Source of the DNA: Microbispora hainanensis
GTDB taxonomy: Bacteria; Actinomycetota; Actinomycetes; Streptosporangiales; Streptosporangiaceae
NCBI RefSeq assembly: GCF_036186745.1
Contig: NZ_CP108086.1
Span: forward strand, 6,200,001 to 6,264,000
Reading direction: 5' to 3'
Length of the DNA stretch: 64,000 bases
Part shown: one piece after another, positions 33,641 to 41,439 of the stretch
Numbering within the stretch: the first letter of the stretch is position 1
Layout of the letters: every line of letters begins with the position of its first letter
Translations under genes and position numbers: made by a program
Notes under the pieces: model-generated
What the model saw: the letters and a program-made list of their open reading frames with translations, nothing else
The model's database searches: none
What the model was told of the DNA's origin: nothing

Positions 33641-34851
33641 GGCGGCCACGGTAGCCAGGCCCGCACGCGCCAGCCACCCGGGCCGCCGTTACCCGGGCCG
33701 CTGTCATCCGGGTCGCCGTCACTCGGGCCGCTGTCATCCGGGTGCGCCGGTCCGTGCTCCAAACGTCCCCCCACCAGCGTGACGCGCTCGGCCAGGCCGG
33801 CCAGGCCATGGCCCCCACCGGCGGCCTCCGGCGCGGCGGCGGGAGCGTCGTTGACCACCTCGGCCGTCAGGCCCTCGCCGGGCGCCCCCGACACTCGTAC
33901 GCGGACCGCCGCCCCCGGCGCGTGCTTGCGGGCGTTGGTGAGGGCCTCCTGCACGACGCGGTAGGCGGCGCGGCCCGCCCGGCCGGGGACGGCGGCCTCG
34001 CGCACGCCGAGGTCGTCGCGCAACTCGACCCGCATGCCGGCCCGGCCCGACTCCGCGACGAGCTCCTCCAGGCAGGCCAGGGTGGGCGCGTGCTCGGTGG
34101 TCGGGGCGCGCAGCACGCCGATCACCTCGCGCAGGTCCTGCAGGGCCTGGTGGGCGCTCTCTCTGATCACCCGCGCCGCCCGGGCGACGTCGGCGGGATC
34201 GGCCCCGGGGTTGAACTCCAGCGCCCCCGCGTGCACGCTCAGCAGCGAAAGCCGGTGGCCGAGCACGTCGTGGATCTCGCGGGCGATGGCCTCGCGGACC
34301 TGGTGCTGCGCCTGCTCGGCCCGCAGCCTCGCCTCGGTCTCCATCCGGGCCGCGCGGTCGCGCTGGGCCAGCACGAGCCGCCGCCGGTGGTGGACGAACA
34401 GCCCCCAGCCGGCCGCCGCGCCCTGGAGGGCCAGGCCCAGCGTCAGCAGCGCGAGCGGCGGCATGTCCGGGTCGGGGCGCAGCCAGGTGAAGACGACCGC
34501 GGCGACGACGCTGAGCGCGAACACCATCCCCGAGGTCCGCGGACGGCGGTGCACCGCGACGGAGAAGAGCGCGGCCAGCATCGGGCCCGCGATCATCTCG
34601 AAGACGGCCGACAGCACGACGAGCGTCACCGCGAGCCCGACCGGCCATCTGCGGCGCAGCCACAACCCCGCGCAGCCGAGCATGCCCACGGCCTGGTCGA
34701 GGCTGAACAGCCAGGCCGGCGGCAGGGGCGAGGTGTGCAGACGCTCCACCGACGTGTAGAAGCCGAAGGCCACGGCCAGCATGAACATCGCCGTGTCCAC
34801 GAACCGGTCGCGCCGGCTGCGCCGGTGCCGGGGGGCGGCGGGGGCATCCAT
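33637..34851 (-). CDS. NarL-type sensor histidine kinase
   Basis: 404-aa membrane kinase. Residues about 20-155 contain four to six membrane segments without a large extracytoplasmic domain. Dimerisation/phosphoacceptor region REAIAREIHDVLGHRLSLLSVHAG with His194, then HATPase_c with YRVVQEALTNARKHAP (N box) and GGGHGLAGLAERV (G box). The C-terminus has a repeated DDSGP linker (33680-33740) before WRVRAWLPWPP. ATG at 34851; overlaps the response regulator by 4 nt. The small membrane gene at 35032 diverges from it, and an inverted repeat lies between them. Confidence 0.92.
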   Translation of the reverse strand: MDAPAAPRHRRSRRDRFVDTAMFMLAVAFGFYTSVERLHTSPLPPAWLFSLDQAVGMLGCAGLWLRRRWPVGLAVTLVVLSAVFEMIAGPMLAALFSVAVHRRPRTSGMVFALSVVAAVVFTWLRPDPDMPPLALLTLGLALQGAAAGWGLFVHHRRRLVLAQRDRAARMETEARLRAEQAQHQVREAIAREIHDVLGHRLSLLSVHAGALEFNPGADPADVARAARVIRESAHQALQDLREVIGVLRAPTTEHAPTLACLEELVAESGRAGMRVELRDDLGVREAAVPGRAGRAAYRVVQEALTNARKHAPGAAVRVRVSGAPGEGLTAEVVNDAPAAAPEAAGGGHGLAGLAERVTLVGGRLEHGPAHPDDSGPSDGDPDDSGPGNGGPGGWRVRAWLPWPP

Positions 34852-34910
34852 ATCCCCCGCAGCCTACGACCCGGCGCGTGGCCTGCGAACGGCCGAGCGC
34901 GAGGACCATA

Positions 34911-34937
34911 CCGAAGTCGGCGGACGTCCGACTTCGG
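34911..34937. promoter_or_regulatory. 27-bp inverted repeat in divergent promoter region
   Basis: CCGAAGTCGG and CCGACTTCGG form perfect 10-bp arms around a 7-bp spacer, 60 bp upstream of the kinase start and 95 bp upstream of the small membrane gene. Likely an operator, possibly for the adjacent NarL-type regulator; a hairpin role is also possible. Confidence 0.55.
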
Positions 34938-35031
34938 TCGGCGGGCACGCCGCGCGCCCGCGACCTTCGCCGTACGGGAGCATGCCGACGCCCGATCCCC
35001 GCCGGGCGGGCCGGTCCCTAGCGTCGGCGGC

Positions 35032-35265
35032 ATGCGTGAAGTCATCAGGCTCGCCGGGGCGTTCCTGGTCGCCGCGGGCATCAGCGGGACCATCGACCAC
35101 CTGGCCGTGCAGCCGTTCTGGGGCGCGATACTGAACGTCTTCAACCGCCAGGTCATCCCGCGCCTGGGCTTCCTCACCGGCTACGAGATCTACGCCGATC
35201 TGTTCGTCGCGGTCGTCGGCGTCGTCGTCCTCGCCGCCGCGTGGCGGCGCGATGAGGACGCGTGA
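35032..35265 (+). CDS. Small membrane protein, 77 aa
   Basis: Short protein with two hydrophobic segments: LAGAFLVAAGISGTIDHLAV near the N-terminus and LFVAVVGVVVLAAAW near the C-terminus, ending in charged RRDEDA. ATG at 35032 preceded by GCGTCGGCGGC, a weak ribosome-binding site. Coding-like codon use and a sensible hydrophobic profile support it. It diverges from the two-component genes and may be their target, but no function is recognised. Confidence 0.65.
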   Translation: MREVIRLAGAFLVAAGISGTIDHLAVQPFWGAILNVFNRQVIPRLGFLTGYEIYADLFVAVVGVVVLAAAWRRDEDA

Positions 35266-35279
35266 CCCGCGGCGGCGCT

Positions 35280-35298
35280 GTGCCGCATGACACGGCAC
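35280..35298. terminator. Hairpin between convergent genes
   Basis: GTGCCG-CATGACA-CGGCAC, perfect 6-bp arms, located between the small membrane gene and the converging DNA ligase gene. No T-tract; possible bidirectional terminator. Confidence 0.35.
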
Positions 35299-35314
35299 GT
35301 GAGCAGGCGCGGGC

Positions 35315-36283
35315 TCAGCCCTCCTCGCGGACGACCTCGCTTGGCTCCTTGTCGTCGCGCAGGCCCCGCCACGAGGGGTGGCGCAGCCGCCCCTCGCCCG
35401 TCCACTCGGCGAACCGCACCTCGCCGACCAGGACCGGCTCCACCCAGTGGCAGCCCTTGGCCTCCTCACGTGTGATGCCCTCGAACGGGGGCGTGTCCCG
35501 CCGCAGCGGGGCCAGGCGCTCGGCGAGCCGCCGGAGCGCCTCGTCGGTGAAGCCGGTGCCGACGCTGCCGGCGTACCGCAGGCGCCCGCTGTCGTCGTTG
35601 ACGCCCACGAGCAGCGAGCCGATGGTGTTCGCCCGGCGGCCCTCCCCGGGCCGCCACCCGCCGACGACGACCTCCTGTGTGCGGAAGTTCTTCACCTTCA
35701 CCCAGTCGGGGGAGCGGCGGCCGGGGCGGTAGGGCGAGGTGAGCCGCTTGGCCACGACGCCCTCCAGCCCCAGCCGCCGGGAGTCGGCCAGCGCGTGCTC
35801 GCCGCAGCCGGTGTAGTAGGGCGGGACGGCCCAGTGGGGCCCGGTGTGGACGAGGTCCTCCAGGCGGCTCCGCCGCTCGGTGTAGGGCAGCGCGATCGTG
35901 GTCGCGGCGTCGACGTGCAGCACGTCGAACAGCAGGTACGTCACGGGTGTGGTGCCGAGGAGCTGCCTGATCTTGAGCGGGTCGCGCTGGTGCATGCGCG
36001 GCTGCAGCGCCTCGAACGACGGCCTGCCCTGCTGGTCGAACGCGACGATCTCCCCGTCGAGCACCACCGCGTGCCCGCCCGTGGCGGCGGCCAGTCCGGC
36101 GAGCTCGGGATAGGCGACGGTGACGTTCTTGCCGTTGCGCGAGACCAGCCGCAGCGTGCCGTCCTCGACGTAGCCGAGGGCGCGGACGCCGTCCCACTTC
36201 ATCTCGTACGCGTACTCGCTGCCGGGCGAGGGCAGCGGCCCTAGCCGGGCCAGCATCGGCGCGTACGCCGGAAGGGCGGCCAT
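35315..36283 (-). CDS. ATP-dependent DNA ligase (LigC/LigD-ligase type)
   Basis: 322-aa stand-alone nucleotidyltransferase ligase. Motif I EMKWDGVRA (adenylated Lys at about residue 29), motif III-like LLFDVLHVD, motif IV LEGVVAKRL, motif V WVKVKNFR, followed by an OB-fold domain with YAGSVGTGFTDEAL. No primase or nuclease domain is fused, unlike full LigD. Such ligases act in repair/end-joining and are additional to NAD-dependent LigA. ATG at 36283. No ku gene is adjacent in this window. Confidence 0.92.
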   Translation of the reverse strand: MAALPAYAPMLARLGPLPSPGSEYAYEMKWDGVRALGYVEDGTLRLVSRNGKNVTVAYPELAGLAAATGGHAVVLDGEIVAFDQQGRPSFEALQPRMHQRDPLKIRQLLGTTPVTYLLFDVLHVDAATTIALPYTERRSRLEDLVHTGPHWAVPPYYTGCGEHALADSRRLGLEGVVAKRLTSPYRPGRRSPDWVKVKNFRTQEVVVGGWRPGEGRRANTIGSLLVGVNDDSGRLRYAGSVGTGFTDEALRRLAERLAPLRRDTPPFEGITREEAKGCHWVEPVLVGEVRFAEWTGEGRLRHPSWRGLRDDKEPSEVVREEG

Positions 36284-36437
36284 GCCCTGCTGGTACCCCC
36301 GCCTCCCAGGCAGTACCCCTGACCTGCGGCGACGTGTACGCGGTCATGGGCGGACGGCTCCCGCCAGGCGATGGTTCGCCCGCCGTCGATCCCTCTGCCG
36401 CTGACCGGCCGCCGCATCGCAGGGCCTGGTCGCAAAT
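36284..36437. other. Intergenic region upstream of the DNA ligase
   Basis: 154 bp between the ligase start and the PIN-gene stop. I see no gene, clear terminator or recognisable operator in it. Confidence 0.6.
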
Positions 36438-36887
36438 CTAGGGAAGGATCTCCAGGCGGACGTCGATGCCCTCGTAGAGGTAGGGGGTCGCGGTGATGAT
36501 CCGCCAGTCGCGGCGGATGGCGTGGACGGCCGCGTGGGCGGCCACCAGGACGTCGGGCAGGAGCGCGTCCGCGGCGGCCGGCCGGTGGCGCCGCAGGCTC
36601 GTCATGATCGTCTGCGCGTACGGCCCGCCTTCGACGGCGTCACCGGGGGAGAGCGCGCCGGTGACCACCATCGACATGCGCAGGAAGCGTTCGAGCCGGG
36701 GCTGGATGGGGCCGAGCGACAACACCTGGACGGCGAGCGCGGGGACGAGGAGGGTGACGCCGTGCGCCGAGGACTGCCGCACGACGGCCCTGCCGTACAT
36801 GCTCTTGCCCTCGATCAGGTGGACGACGGCGTCGAGGTCCAGCACGTGGCCGGACAGGACGCCGGCCGGTGGGACGGGGTCGGTCAC
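36438..36887 (-). CDS. PIN-domain-like protein, possibly inactive toxin
   Basis: 149 aa with PIN-fold layout: first acidic strand HVLDLDAVVHLIEG, a helix VPALAVQVLSL where active PIN proteins usually have a Glu, DVLVAAHAAVHA with the third-position Asp, and the last strand WRIITATPYLYEGID, where a further Asp is often found. The Glu and the last Asp appear substituted, so RNase activity is doubtful. GTG at 36887 overlaps the stop of the antitoxin-like gene (GTGA), the normal order for a type II toxin-antitoxin pair. Confidence 0.7.
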   Translation of the reverse strand: MTDPVPPAGVLSGHVLDLDAVVHLIEGKSMYGRAVVRQSSAHGVTLLVPALAVQVLSLGPIQPRLERFLRMSMVVTGALSPGDAVEGGPYAQTIMTSLRRHRPAAADALLPDVLVAAHAAVHAIRRDWRIITATPYLYEGIDVRLEILP

Positions 36888-37117
36888 GCGGCGTCCGCCT
36901 TGGCGTCGCCGGTCACCAGGCGCGCCGCGCGGGCACTGTCGTCATCGGTGATGCCGTCCTGCCAGCCCGGCCCCCATAAATCGGCCATGATGGCCAGGTC
37001 GCCCTGGATGCGCCGCCGTTCCCGCAGCGCGGCGGCGATGTAGGCCGAGGCGTTGCCGGACGCCTGCGCCTCGTCGGCCAGCTCGTCCGGCAAAGAGATC
37101 GTAATCTTCTTGGTCAT
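36884..37117 (-). CDS. Ribbon-helix-helix antitoxin-like protein
   Basis: 77-aa protein starting MTKKITISLPDELADEAQASG, a typical ribbon-helix-helix (CopG/ParD-like) DNA-binding N-terminus with SAYIAAALRERRR as the second helix, and an acidic C-terminus likely to bind the partner. ATG at 37117 has no ribosome-binding site; a TAGCCT hexamer ends 7 nt before ATG, which would fit a leaderless promoter. The motif GTATGAC occurs twice around the start and could be the autoregulatory site. Confidence 0.8.
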   Translation of the reverse strand: MTKKITISLPDELADEAQASGNASAYIAAALRERRRIQGDLAIMADLWGPGWQDGITDDDSARAARLVTGDAKADAA

Positions 37118-37190
37118 ACTTGGCAGGCTACCCAGTCATACCATCGGTGGTCCACCGGTTCGCGGAAACCGCGGGGGTACACCCTTGGGC

Positions 37191-37226
37191 GAGCGGGTGA
37201 CGAGCGGGGTGACGAGCGGGTGACGA
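37191..37226. repeat. 11/12-bp tandem repeat before SDR gene
   Basis: GAGCGGGTGAC, GAGCGGGGTGAC, GAGCGGGTGAC, then GAG, ending next to the GGGGGG ribosome-binding stretch of the SDR gene at 37241. Noncoding and not a multiple of 3. Confidence 0.75.
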
Positions 37227-37240
37227 GGGGGGCGGGGCGG

Positions 37241-38005
37241 ATGCGGCTGGCGGGGGCACGGGTGCTCGTCACCGGGGCGTCGTCGGGCATCGGCGCCGCC
37301 ACGGCGCTGGAGCTGTCGGCGCGCGGCGCGCGGCTGGTGCTGTCCGGGCGCGATCAGGAGGCGCTCGACGGCGTCGCCGCGCGGACCGGCGGCGAGACGC
37401 TGCCCGCCGATCTGTCCGACCCCACCGCCGACCTCGCCGTACGCGCCGGGCGGGTGGACGTGCTGGTGGCGTGCGCGGGCGAGGGCTGGAGCGGGCCGCT
37501 CCCGCGCATGTCCGGGGGCACGGCCGAACGCATGATCGCGGTCAACCTGACGGCCCACGTGCAGCTCACCCGGCTGCTGCTGCCCGGGATGCTGGAGCGC
37601 GGCCGGGGCCACCTCGTCTACGTCGCCTCGATCGCCGGCGTGGTGGGCGTGCGGGAGGAGGCGGTGTACGCCGCGACCAAGGCGGGCCTGCTGGCCTTCG
37701 CCGAGAGCCTGCGCTACGAGCTGCCCGCGGTCGACGTGAACGGCGTCGAGGGCAAGGGCGTCGGCGTGACGGCGGTGGTGCCGGGGGTCGTCGACACGCC
37801 GTTCTTCGCCCGGCGCGGCAGGCCGTACACGCGCCGCAGGCCGGTGCCCGTCCCGCCGGAGCGGGTGGCCCGCGCCATCGCGACGGCGGTCGAGCGCGAC
37901 CGCGCCGAGGTGTACGTCCCCGCCTGGCTGCGGGTGCCCGCCCGCCTGCACGGGGCCGCGCCCGGCGCGTTCCGGATCCTGGCCCGCCGCTTCGGCCGCC
38001 CCTGA
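37241..38005 (+). CDS. Short-chain dehydrogenase/reductase
   Basis: 254-aa classical SDR oxidoreductase. NAD(P)-binding VLVTGASSGIGAATA (residues about 7-21), NAG-equivalent VACAGEGWSG, catalytic Ser in VYVASIAG and YxxxK in VYAATKAG, and PGVVDTPFF. The C-terminal region ending in VPARLHGAAPGAFRILARRFGRP resembles SDRs with a basic tail. ATG at 37241 after GGGGGGCGGGGCGG is preferred to GTG at 37220. Substrate unknown. Confidence 0.9.
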   Translation: MRLAGARVLVTGASSGIGAATALELSARGARLVLSGRDQEALDGVAARTGGETLPADLSDPTADLAVRAGRVDVLVACAGEGWSGPLPRMSGGTAERMIAVNLTAHVQLTRLLLPGMLERGRGHLVYVASIAGVVGVREEAVYAATKAGLLAFAESLRYELPAVDVNGVEGKGVGVTAVVPGVVDTPFFARRGRPYTRRRPVPVPPERVARAIATAVERDRAEVYVPAWLRVPARLHGAAPGAFRILARRFGRP

Positions 38006-38018
38006 GCGTTCCTCCGAG

Positions 38019-38050
38019 GTGTACGACCATCCCGATAGGATGATCTACAT
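38019..38050. promoter_or_regulatory. Imperfect palindrome, possible orphan operator
   Basis: GACCATCC-CGATA-GGATGATC, arms matching at 7 of 8, flanked by TGTAC and TACAT. It is AT-richer than its surroundings and lies between the SDR stop and the TetR remnant. Possibly a leftover operator of the broken regulator. Confidence 0.35.
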
Positions 38051-38061
38051 CGTAAAGGAAC

Positions 38062-38372
38062 TCAATGGGAAGGCGCCGAGACGCTGGGGTGATCGCGCTC
38101 GGAGGACGGATGCGGTGCGCTCCAGATGCCGCGTAGTGGCCGCATGCCTTCCTCGACGTATTCGGCGATAGGCCGGTTGCCGCCGTCGAGGTACCACTGC
38201 TCGAGTGCGGCGAAGTAGCCGAAGGCGAGGGCCTTCGCGATCACGCGAGCCTGCGTTTCGCTCACCTCTCCGGGCACGGTGATCAGCGGCGCGATCCGCC
38301 GGCTGGCGCGGTCGAGTGTGCCGCAGACGGCCATGCGCACCGATGGCTCGGCGAAGAAGTAACGGACCCTGC
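38062..38372 (-). pseudogene. TetR-family regulator remnant (C-terminal part only)
   Basis: The stretch VRYFFAEPSVRMAVCGTLDR ... GEVSETQARVIAKALAFGYFAALEQWYLDGG ... EEGMRPLRGIW looks like the C-terminal ligand-binding half of a TetR repressor. The helix-turn-helix half is missing: upstream of about 38372 the frame becomes Pro/Arg/Ser-rich shadow of the plus-strand ORF. About 100 residues remain, so this is a truncated gene without DNA-binding capacity. The break coincides with the beginning of another broken gene on the opposite strand. Confidence 0.7.
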
Positions 38373-38378
38373 GCCACG

Positions 38379-38981
38379 GTGTCTGTGGTCGGGGCGCTGG
38401 GACTCCTGGGCTGGATGGGCACGATCCGGGCGGCCCGCGCCGGTAAGCGCTGGACTTTCCCGCTGGCGATCGGGCTGCTCGGGATCGCGCTCTGCGTCGC
38501 GATCGCCGCACTGACCGTCCGGGACACCTCGGGTGATGTCGGTCCGGCCCCGCTGCTGGGCTGGCTGCTGGTCCTTCCATGTGTTCCCGGTCTCGCCGCG
38601 GTCGTGCTCGCGGTCACCCACTACCGCGGCGCCGACTTCCTCGTCTCGATGCTCGGGCCGGACGCGAGCTGGGTGCGCGACGTCGAGGCCGCGGGCGGCA
38701 AGGCCGCGCTCCGCCGTCAGGGCCGCGAGTGTCCGATCCTGCTCGAGGAGATCCCGTCCGAGCATCGTGCGCAGATCCTGCGCCGCTACCTTGCCGGCGC
38801 GCCGGGTGCGCGGCCTCATCTGGGGCTGGGGCCGACGGCGCCGCTGCCGGAGTTCCACCGGATAGCGCCTCGGCACCCCGTCTTCCGCATCCATGAGCGC
38901 CCCGGCTCCTATGTGCCGCGCAGCGCGCGCAGGGACTCGCGCAGCGAGCCGAGGGTGGCGAAGACCGCCGTCGGCTCGTAG
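38379..38981 (+). pseudogene. Chimeric ORF: membrane-protein fragment joined to deazaflavin-dependent nitroreductase C-terminus
   Basis: A single open frame of about 200 codons. The first part (to about 38625) has two or three hydrophobic segments: VSVVGALGLLGWMG, FPLAIGLLGIALCVAIAAL, GWLLVLPCVPGLAAVVLAV. The second part, from FLVSMLGPDASWVRDVEAAGG through RAQILRRYLAGAPGARPHL to LPEFHRIAPRHPVFRI, matches what I know of the C-terminal half of F420-type (deazaflavin) nitroreductases, whose N-terminal half is absent. After VFRI the frame runs antisense into hpnH. Both pieces look like remnants; expression of the chimera cannot be excluded. Confidence 0.6.
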
Positions 38982-39913
38982 CCGCAGTGCGCCATGCAGT
39001 TGGCGCAGCGCGGGTCGCGTCCCCGGCCGTAGGCGTCCCAGTCGGTCTCCTCGACCAGCTCCCGGTAGGTCCGGGCGTACCCGTCGGCCATGAGGTAGCA
39101 GGGCCGCTGCCAGCCGAACACCGAATAGGACGGGATCGCCCAGGCCGTGCACGGGAAGTCGGCCTTCCCCTCCAGGAAGTCGAGGAACAGCGGCGAGTGG
39201 TTGAACCGCCAGCGTCTGCGGTTGCCGCCCGCGAACGCGGCGCGGAACAGCTCCCGCGTCTGCCGCACCCCGAGGAAGCAGTCCTGGTCGGGCGCCTTCT
39301 CGTACGCGTACCCGGGCGAGATCATCATCTGGTCGACGCACAGGTCGTCGTTGAGGAAGTCGAGCACCTCGATCACGGTGCGCGGGCTGTCCCCGGCGAA
39401 GAACGTGGTGTTGGTGGTGACGCGGAAGCCGCGCCGCCGGCACTCGCGCACCGCCGCGACCGCCTCGTCGAAGACGCCCTCCTTGCACACCGACGCGTCG
39501 TGCCGCTCGCGCAGGCCGTCGATGTGGACCGCCCAGGCGAAGTACGGCGAGGGCGTGAACCGGTCGATCTTGCGCGGGATCAGCAGCGCGTTGGTGCACA
39601 GGAAGACGTACTTCCTGCGCGCCACCAGTTCCTCGACCATCTCCGCGATCTGGGGGTGCATGAGCGGTTCCCCGCCCGCGATCGACACCATCGGGGCGCC
39701 GCACTCCTCGACGGCGGCCACCGCCTGCTCCACCGGCATGCGCTGTTTCAGCACGTCGGCCGGGTGCTGGATCTTCCCGCAGCCCGCGCACTTCAGGTTG
39801 CACGCGAACAACGGCTCAAGCTCGACCAGCAGCGGGAACCTCTCCCGCCGGCGCAGCCGCTGGGCCAGGATGTAGGCCCCGACGCGCAGACTCTGGCGTA
39901 CGGGCATCGGCAT
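38909..39913 (-). CDS. hpnH: Hopanoid biosynthesis radical SAM protein HpnH (adenosylhopane synthase)
   Basis: 334-aa radical SAM enzyme that joins a 5'-deoxyadenosyl group to hopene, the first step of side-chain extension. The cluster-binding CxxxCxxC is CNLKCAGC at residues 38-45, followed by SIAGGEPLMHPQI. The C-terminal cysteines in CANCMAHCGYEPTAV fit the SPASM-like tail of HpnH. ATG at 39913 ([12 protein letters not shown]) shares bases with the stop of the upstream fusion gene (TGATG). Last gene of the hopanoid operon; it is followed by the remnant region. Confidence 0.95.
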   Translation of the reverse strand: MPMPVRQSLRVGAYILAQRLRRRERFPLLVELEPLFACNLKCAGCGKIQHPADVLKQRMPVEQAVAAVEECGAPMVSIAGGEPLMHPQIAEMVEELVARRKYVFLCTNALLIPRKIDRFTPSPYFAWAVHIDGLRERHDASVCKEGVFDEAVAAVRECRRRGFRVTTNTTFFAGDSPRTVIEVLDFLNDDLCVDQMMISPGYAYEKAPDQDCFLGVRQTRELFRAAFAGGNRRRWRFNHSPLFLDFLEGKADFPCTAWAIPSYSVFGWQRPCYLMADGYARTYRELVEETDWDAYGRGRDPRCANCMAHCGYEPTAVFATLGSLRESLRALRGT

Positions 39914-41439
39914 CAGGGCCGCACCTCCTTCGGCAACGTGAACTCGACGTTCTCCTCGGTCACCCGCCGCTCCTCCACCTCAAGCGGGCCGAGCCCGCCG
40001 AGGGCGGCCACGATGGCGTCCACCATCGCGCCGGGGGTGGACGCCCCGGCGGTCACCCCGACCGTCCGCGCGCCGCGCAGCCAGTCGAGCGCGACGTCGC
40101 CGGGCCCGTCGACCAGGCGGGCGAGCGGTGCCCCGCCGTGGCCGGAGCGCGCGGCGACCTCGGTGAGGCGCAGGGCGTTGGAGGAGTTGGCCGACCCGAC
40201 GACCAGCACCAGGTCGGCCTCCTCGGCGACGGCACGCACCGCGTGCTGCCGGTTGGTCGTCGCGTAGCAGATGTCGTCGCCGCGCGGCCCCTCGGCGTCG
40301 GGGAAGCGCCGCCGTACGGCCGCCGCGACCCGCCCCGCCTCGTCGGCCGCCAGCGTGGTCTGGGTGAGGTAGGCGACCCCGCGCCCCGGCGGCACGGCCG
40401 CGACCGCGTCCGCCACGCCGGCTTCGTCCTCGACCAGCACGCCCGCGCCGGGCACCTCCCCGAGCACGCCCTCGACCTCCTCGTGCCCGGCGTGGCCGAT
40501 GAGCACGACGAGGTCGCCTCGCGCGGCGAACCTGCGGGCCTCCGCGTGCACCTTCGCCACCAGCGGGCACGTCGCGTCGATGACGCGCAGCCCGCGCCGC
40601 CCCGCCTCCTCGCGTACGGCGGGCGCGACCCCGTGGGCGGAGAAGACCGTGACCGCGCCCTCCGGCACCTCGGCCAGGTCGTCGACGAACACCGCGCCGC
40701 GCCGCTCCAGGTCGCGTACGACGTGGATGTTGTGCACGATCTGCTTGCGCACGTACACGGGCGCGCCGAAGCGGTCGAGCGCGCGCTCCACGATCTCGAT
40801 GGCCCGTTCGACCCCGGCGCAGAACGAGCGGGGCGAGGCCAGCAGGACCCGGCGCGGGCCGGTCGCCGCCGCCCACCGCGCCAGCACCGGGCCGATCCGG
40901 GCGAGCGTGCGCCGGGCGGCGACCGCGCCGCCCATCGTGGCGAGGTTCAGCAGCGGGGCGCCGGGGGTGTCCACGATGACCCGCACGGCCGCGAACGGCC
41001 GGGCGCCCGCGGCGGCGGCCAGCGGGGCGCTCTCCATGTCGACGGCGTACGCGCCCTCGCGTGCCAGCGCCCGGCGGCCACGGCCCGTCACGATGCGCGG
41101 GGAGGTGACGAGCGGGCCGGTGCGGGCGGGCAGCCCGGCGCGCGCGAGCTCCCCGGCGAGCAGCGGAGCCGACGGGCACGGCCAGACCTGGTCTCCCGAG
41201 CGCACCTCGGTGGCGACGAGCACGTCCCCGGGGCGCAGGCCGTCGTGGAGCGCCCCGCCGAAGCCGGTGACGGCGAGGGCGGCGCCCGGCGGGAGCAGGG
41301 CCACCGCCCGCGCCGCCCGCTCGGGCCCCATCCCCATCCGGACGACCCGGACCCGGAGGTGATCGGGCATGGGCCGCAGCCCGCGGGCGACGGCTCTGGC
41401 CTCGATCCCCAGCGCGGTGCACACGATCAGGTCCGTCAT
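39913..41439 (-). CDS. ispH: HpnG-IspH fusion: adenosylhopane nucleosidase/phosphorylase + HMBPP reductase
   Basis: 508-aa single frame with two enzymes. Residues 1 to about 192 are an HpnG-like purine-nucleoside-phosphorylase domain ([50 protein letters not shown]), which removes adenine from adenosylhopane. Residues about 196-508 are a full IspH/LytB that reduces HMBPP to IPP and DMAPP using a [4Fe-4S] cluster: Cys207 (SFCAGVERA), Cys291 ([11 protein letters not shown]), Cys391 (CYATTNRQ), [10 protein letters not shown] and TQTTL are all present. ATG at 41439 overlaps the shc stop. There is no internal stop between the domains; an internal start for IspH is possible. Confidence 0.92.
   Translation of the reverse strand: MTDLIVCTALGIEARAVARGLRPMPDHLRVRVVRMGMGPERAARAVALLPPGAALAVTGFGGALHDGLRPGDVLVATEVRSGDQVWPCPSAPLLAGELARAGLPARTGPLVTSPRIVTGRGRRALAREGAYAVDMESAPLAAAAGARPFAAVRVIVDTPGAPLLNLATMGGAVAARRTLARIGPVLARWAAATGPRRVLLASPRSFCAGVERAIEIVERALDRFGAPVYVRKQIVHNIHVVRDLERRGAVFVDDLAEVPEGAVTVFSAHGVAPAVREEAGRRGLRVIDATCPLVAKVHAEARRFAARGDLVVLIGHAGHEEVEGVLGEVPGAGVLVEDEAGVADAVAAVPPGRGVAYLTQTTLAADEAGRVAAAVRRRFPDAEGPRGDDICYATTNRQHAVRAVAEEADLVLVVGSANSSNALRLTEVAARSGHGGAPLARLVDGPGDVALDWLRGARTVGVTAGASTPGAMVDAIVAALGGLGPLEVEERRVTEENVEFTLPKEVRP

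Noticed and set aside
38045-38617. 190-codon minus-strand frame overlapping the TetR remnant
   Set aside because: Arg/Pro/Ser-rich sequence in a different frame from the recognisable TetR C-terminus; treated as shadow.
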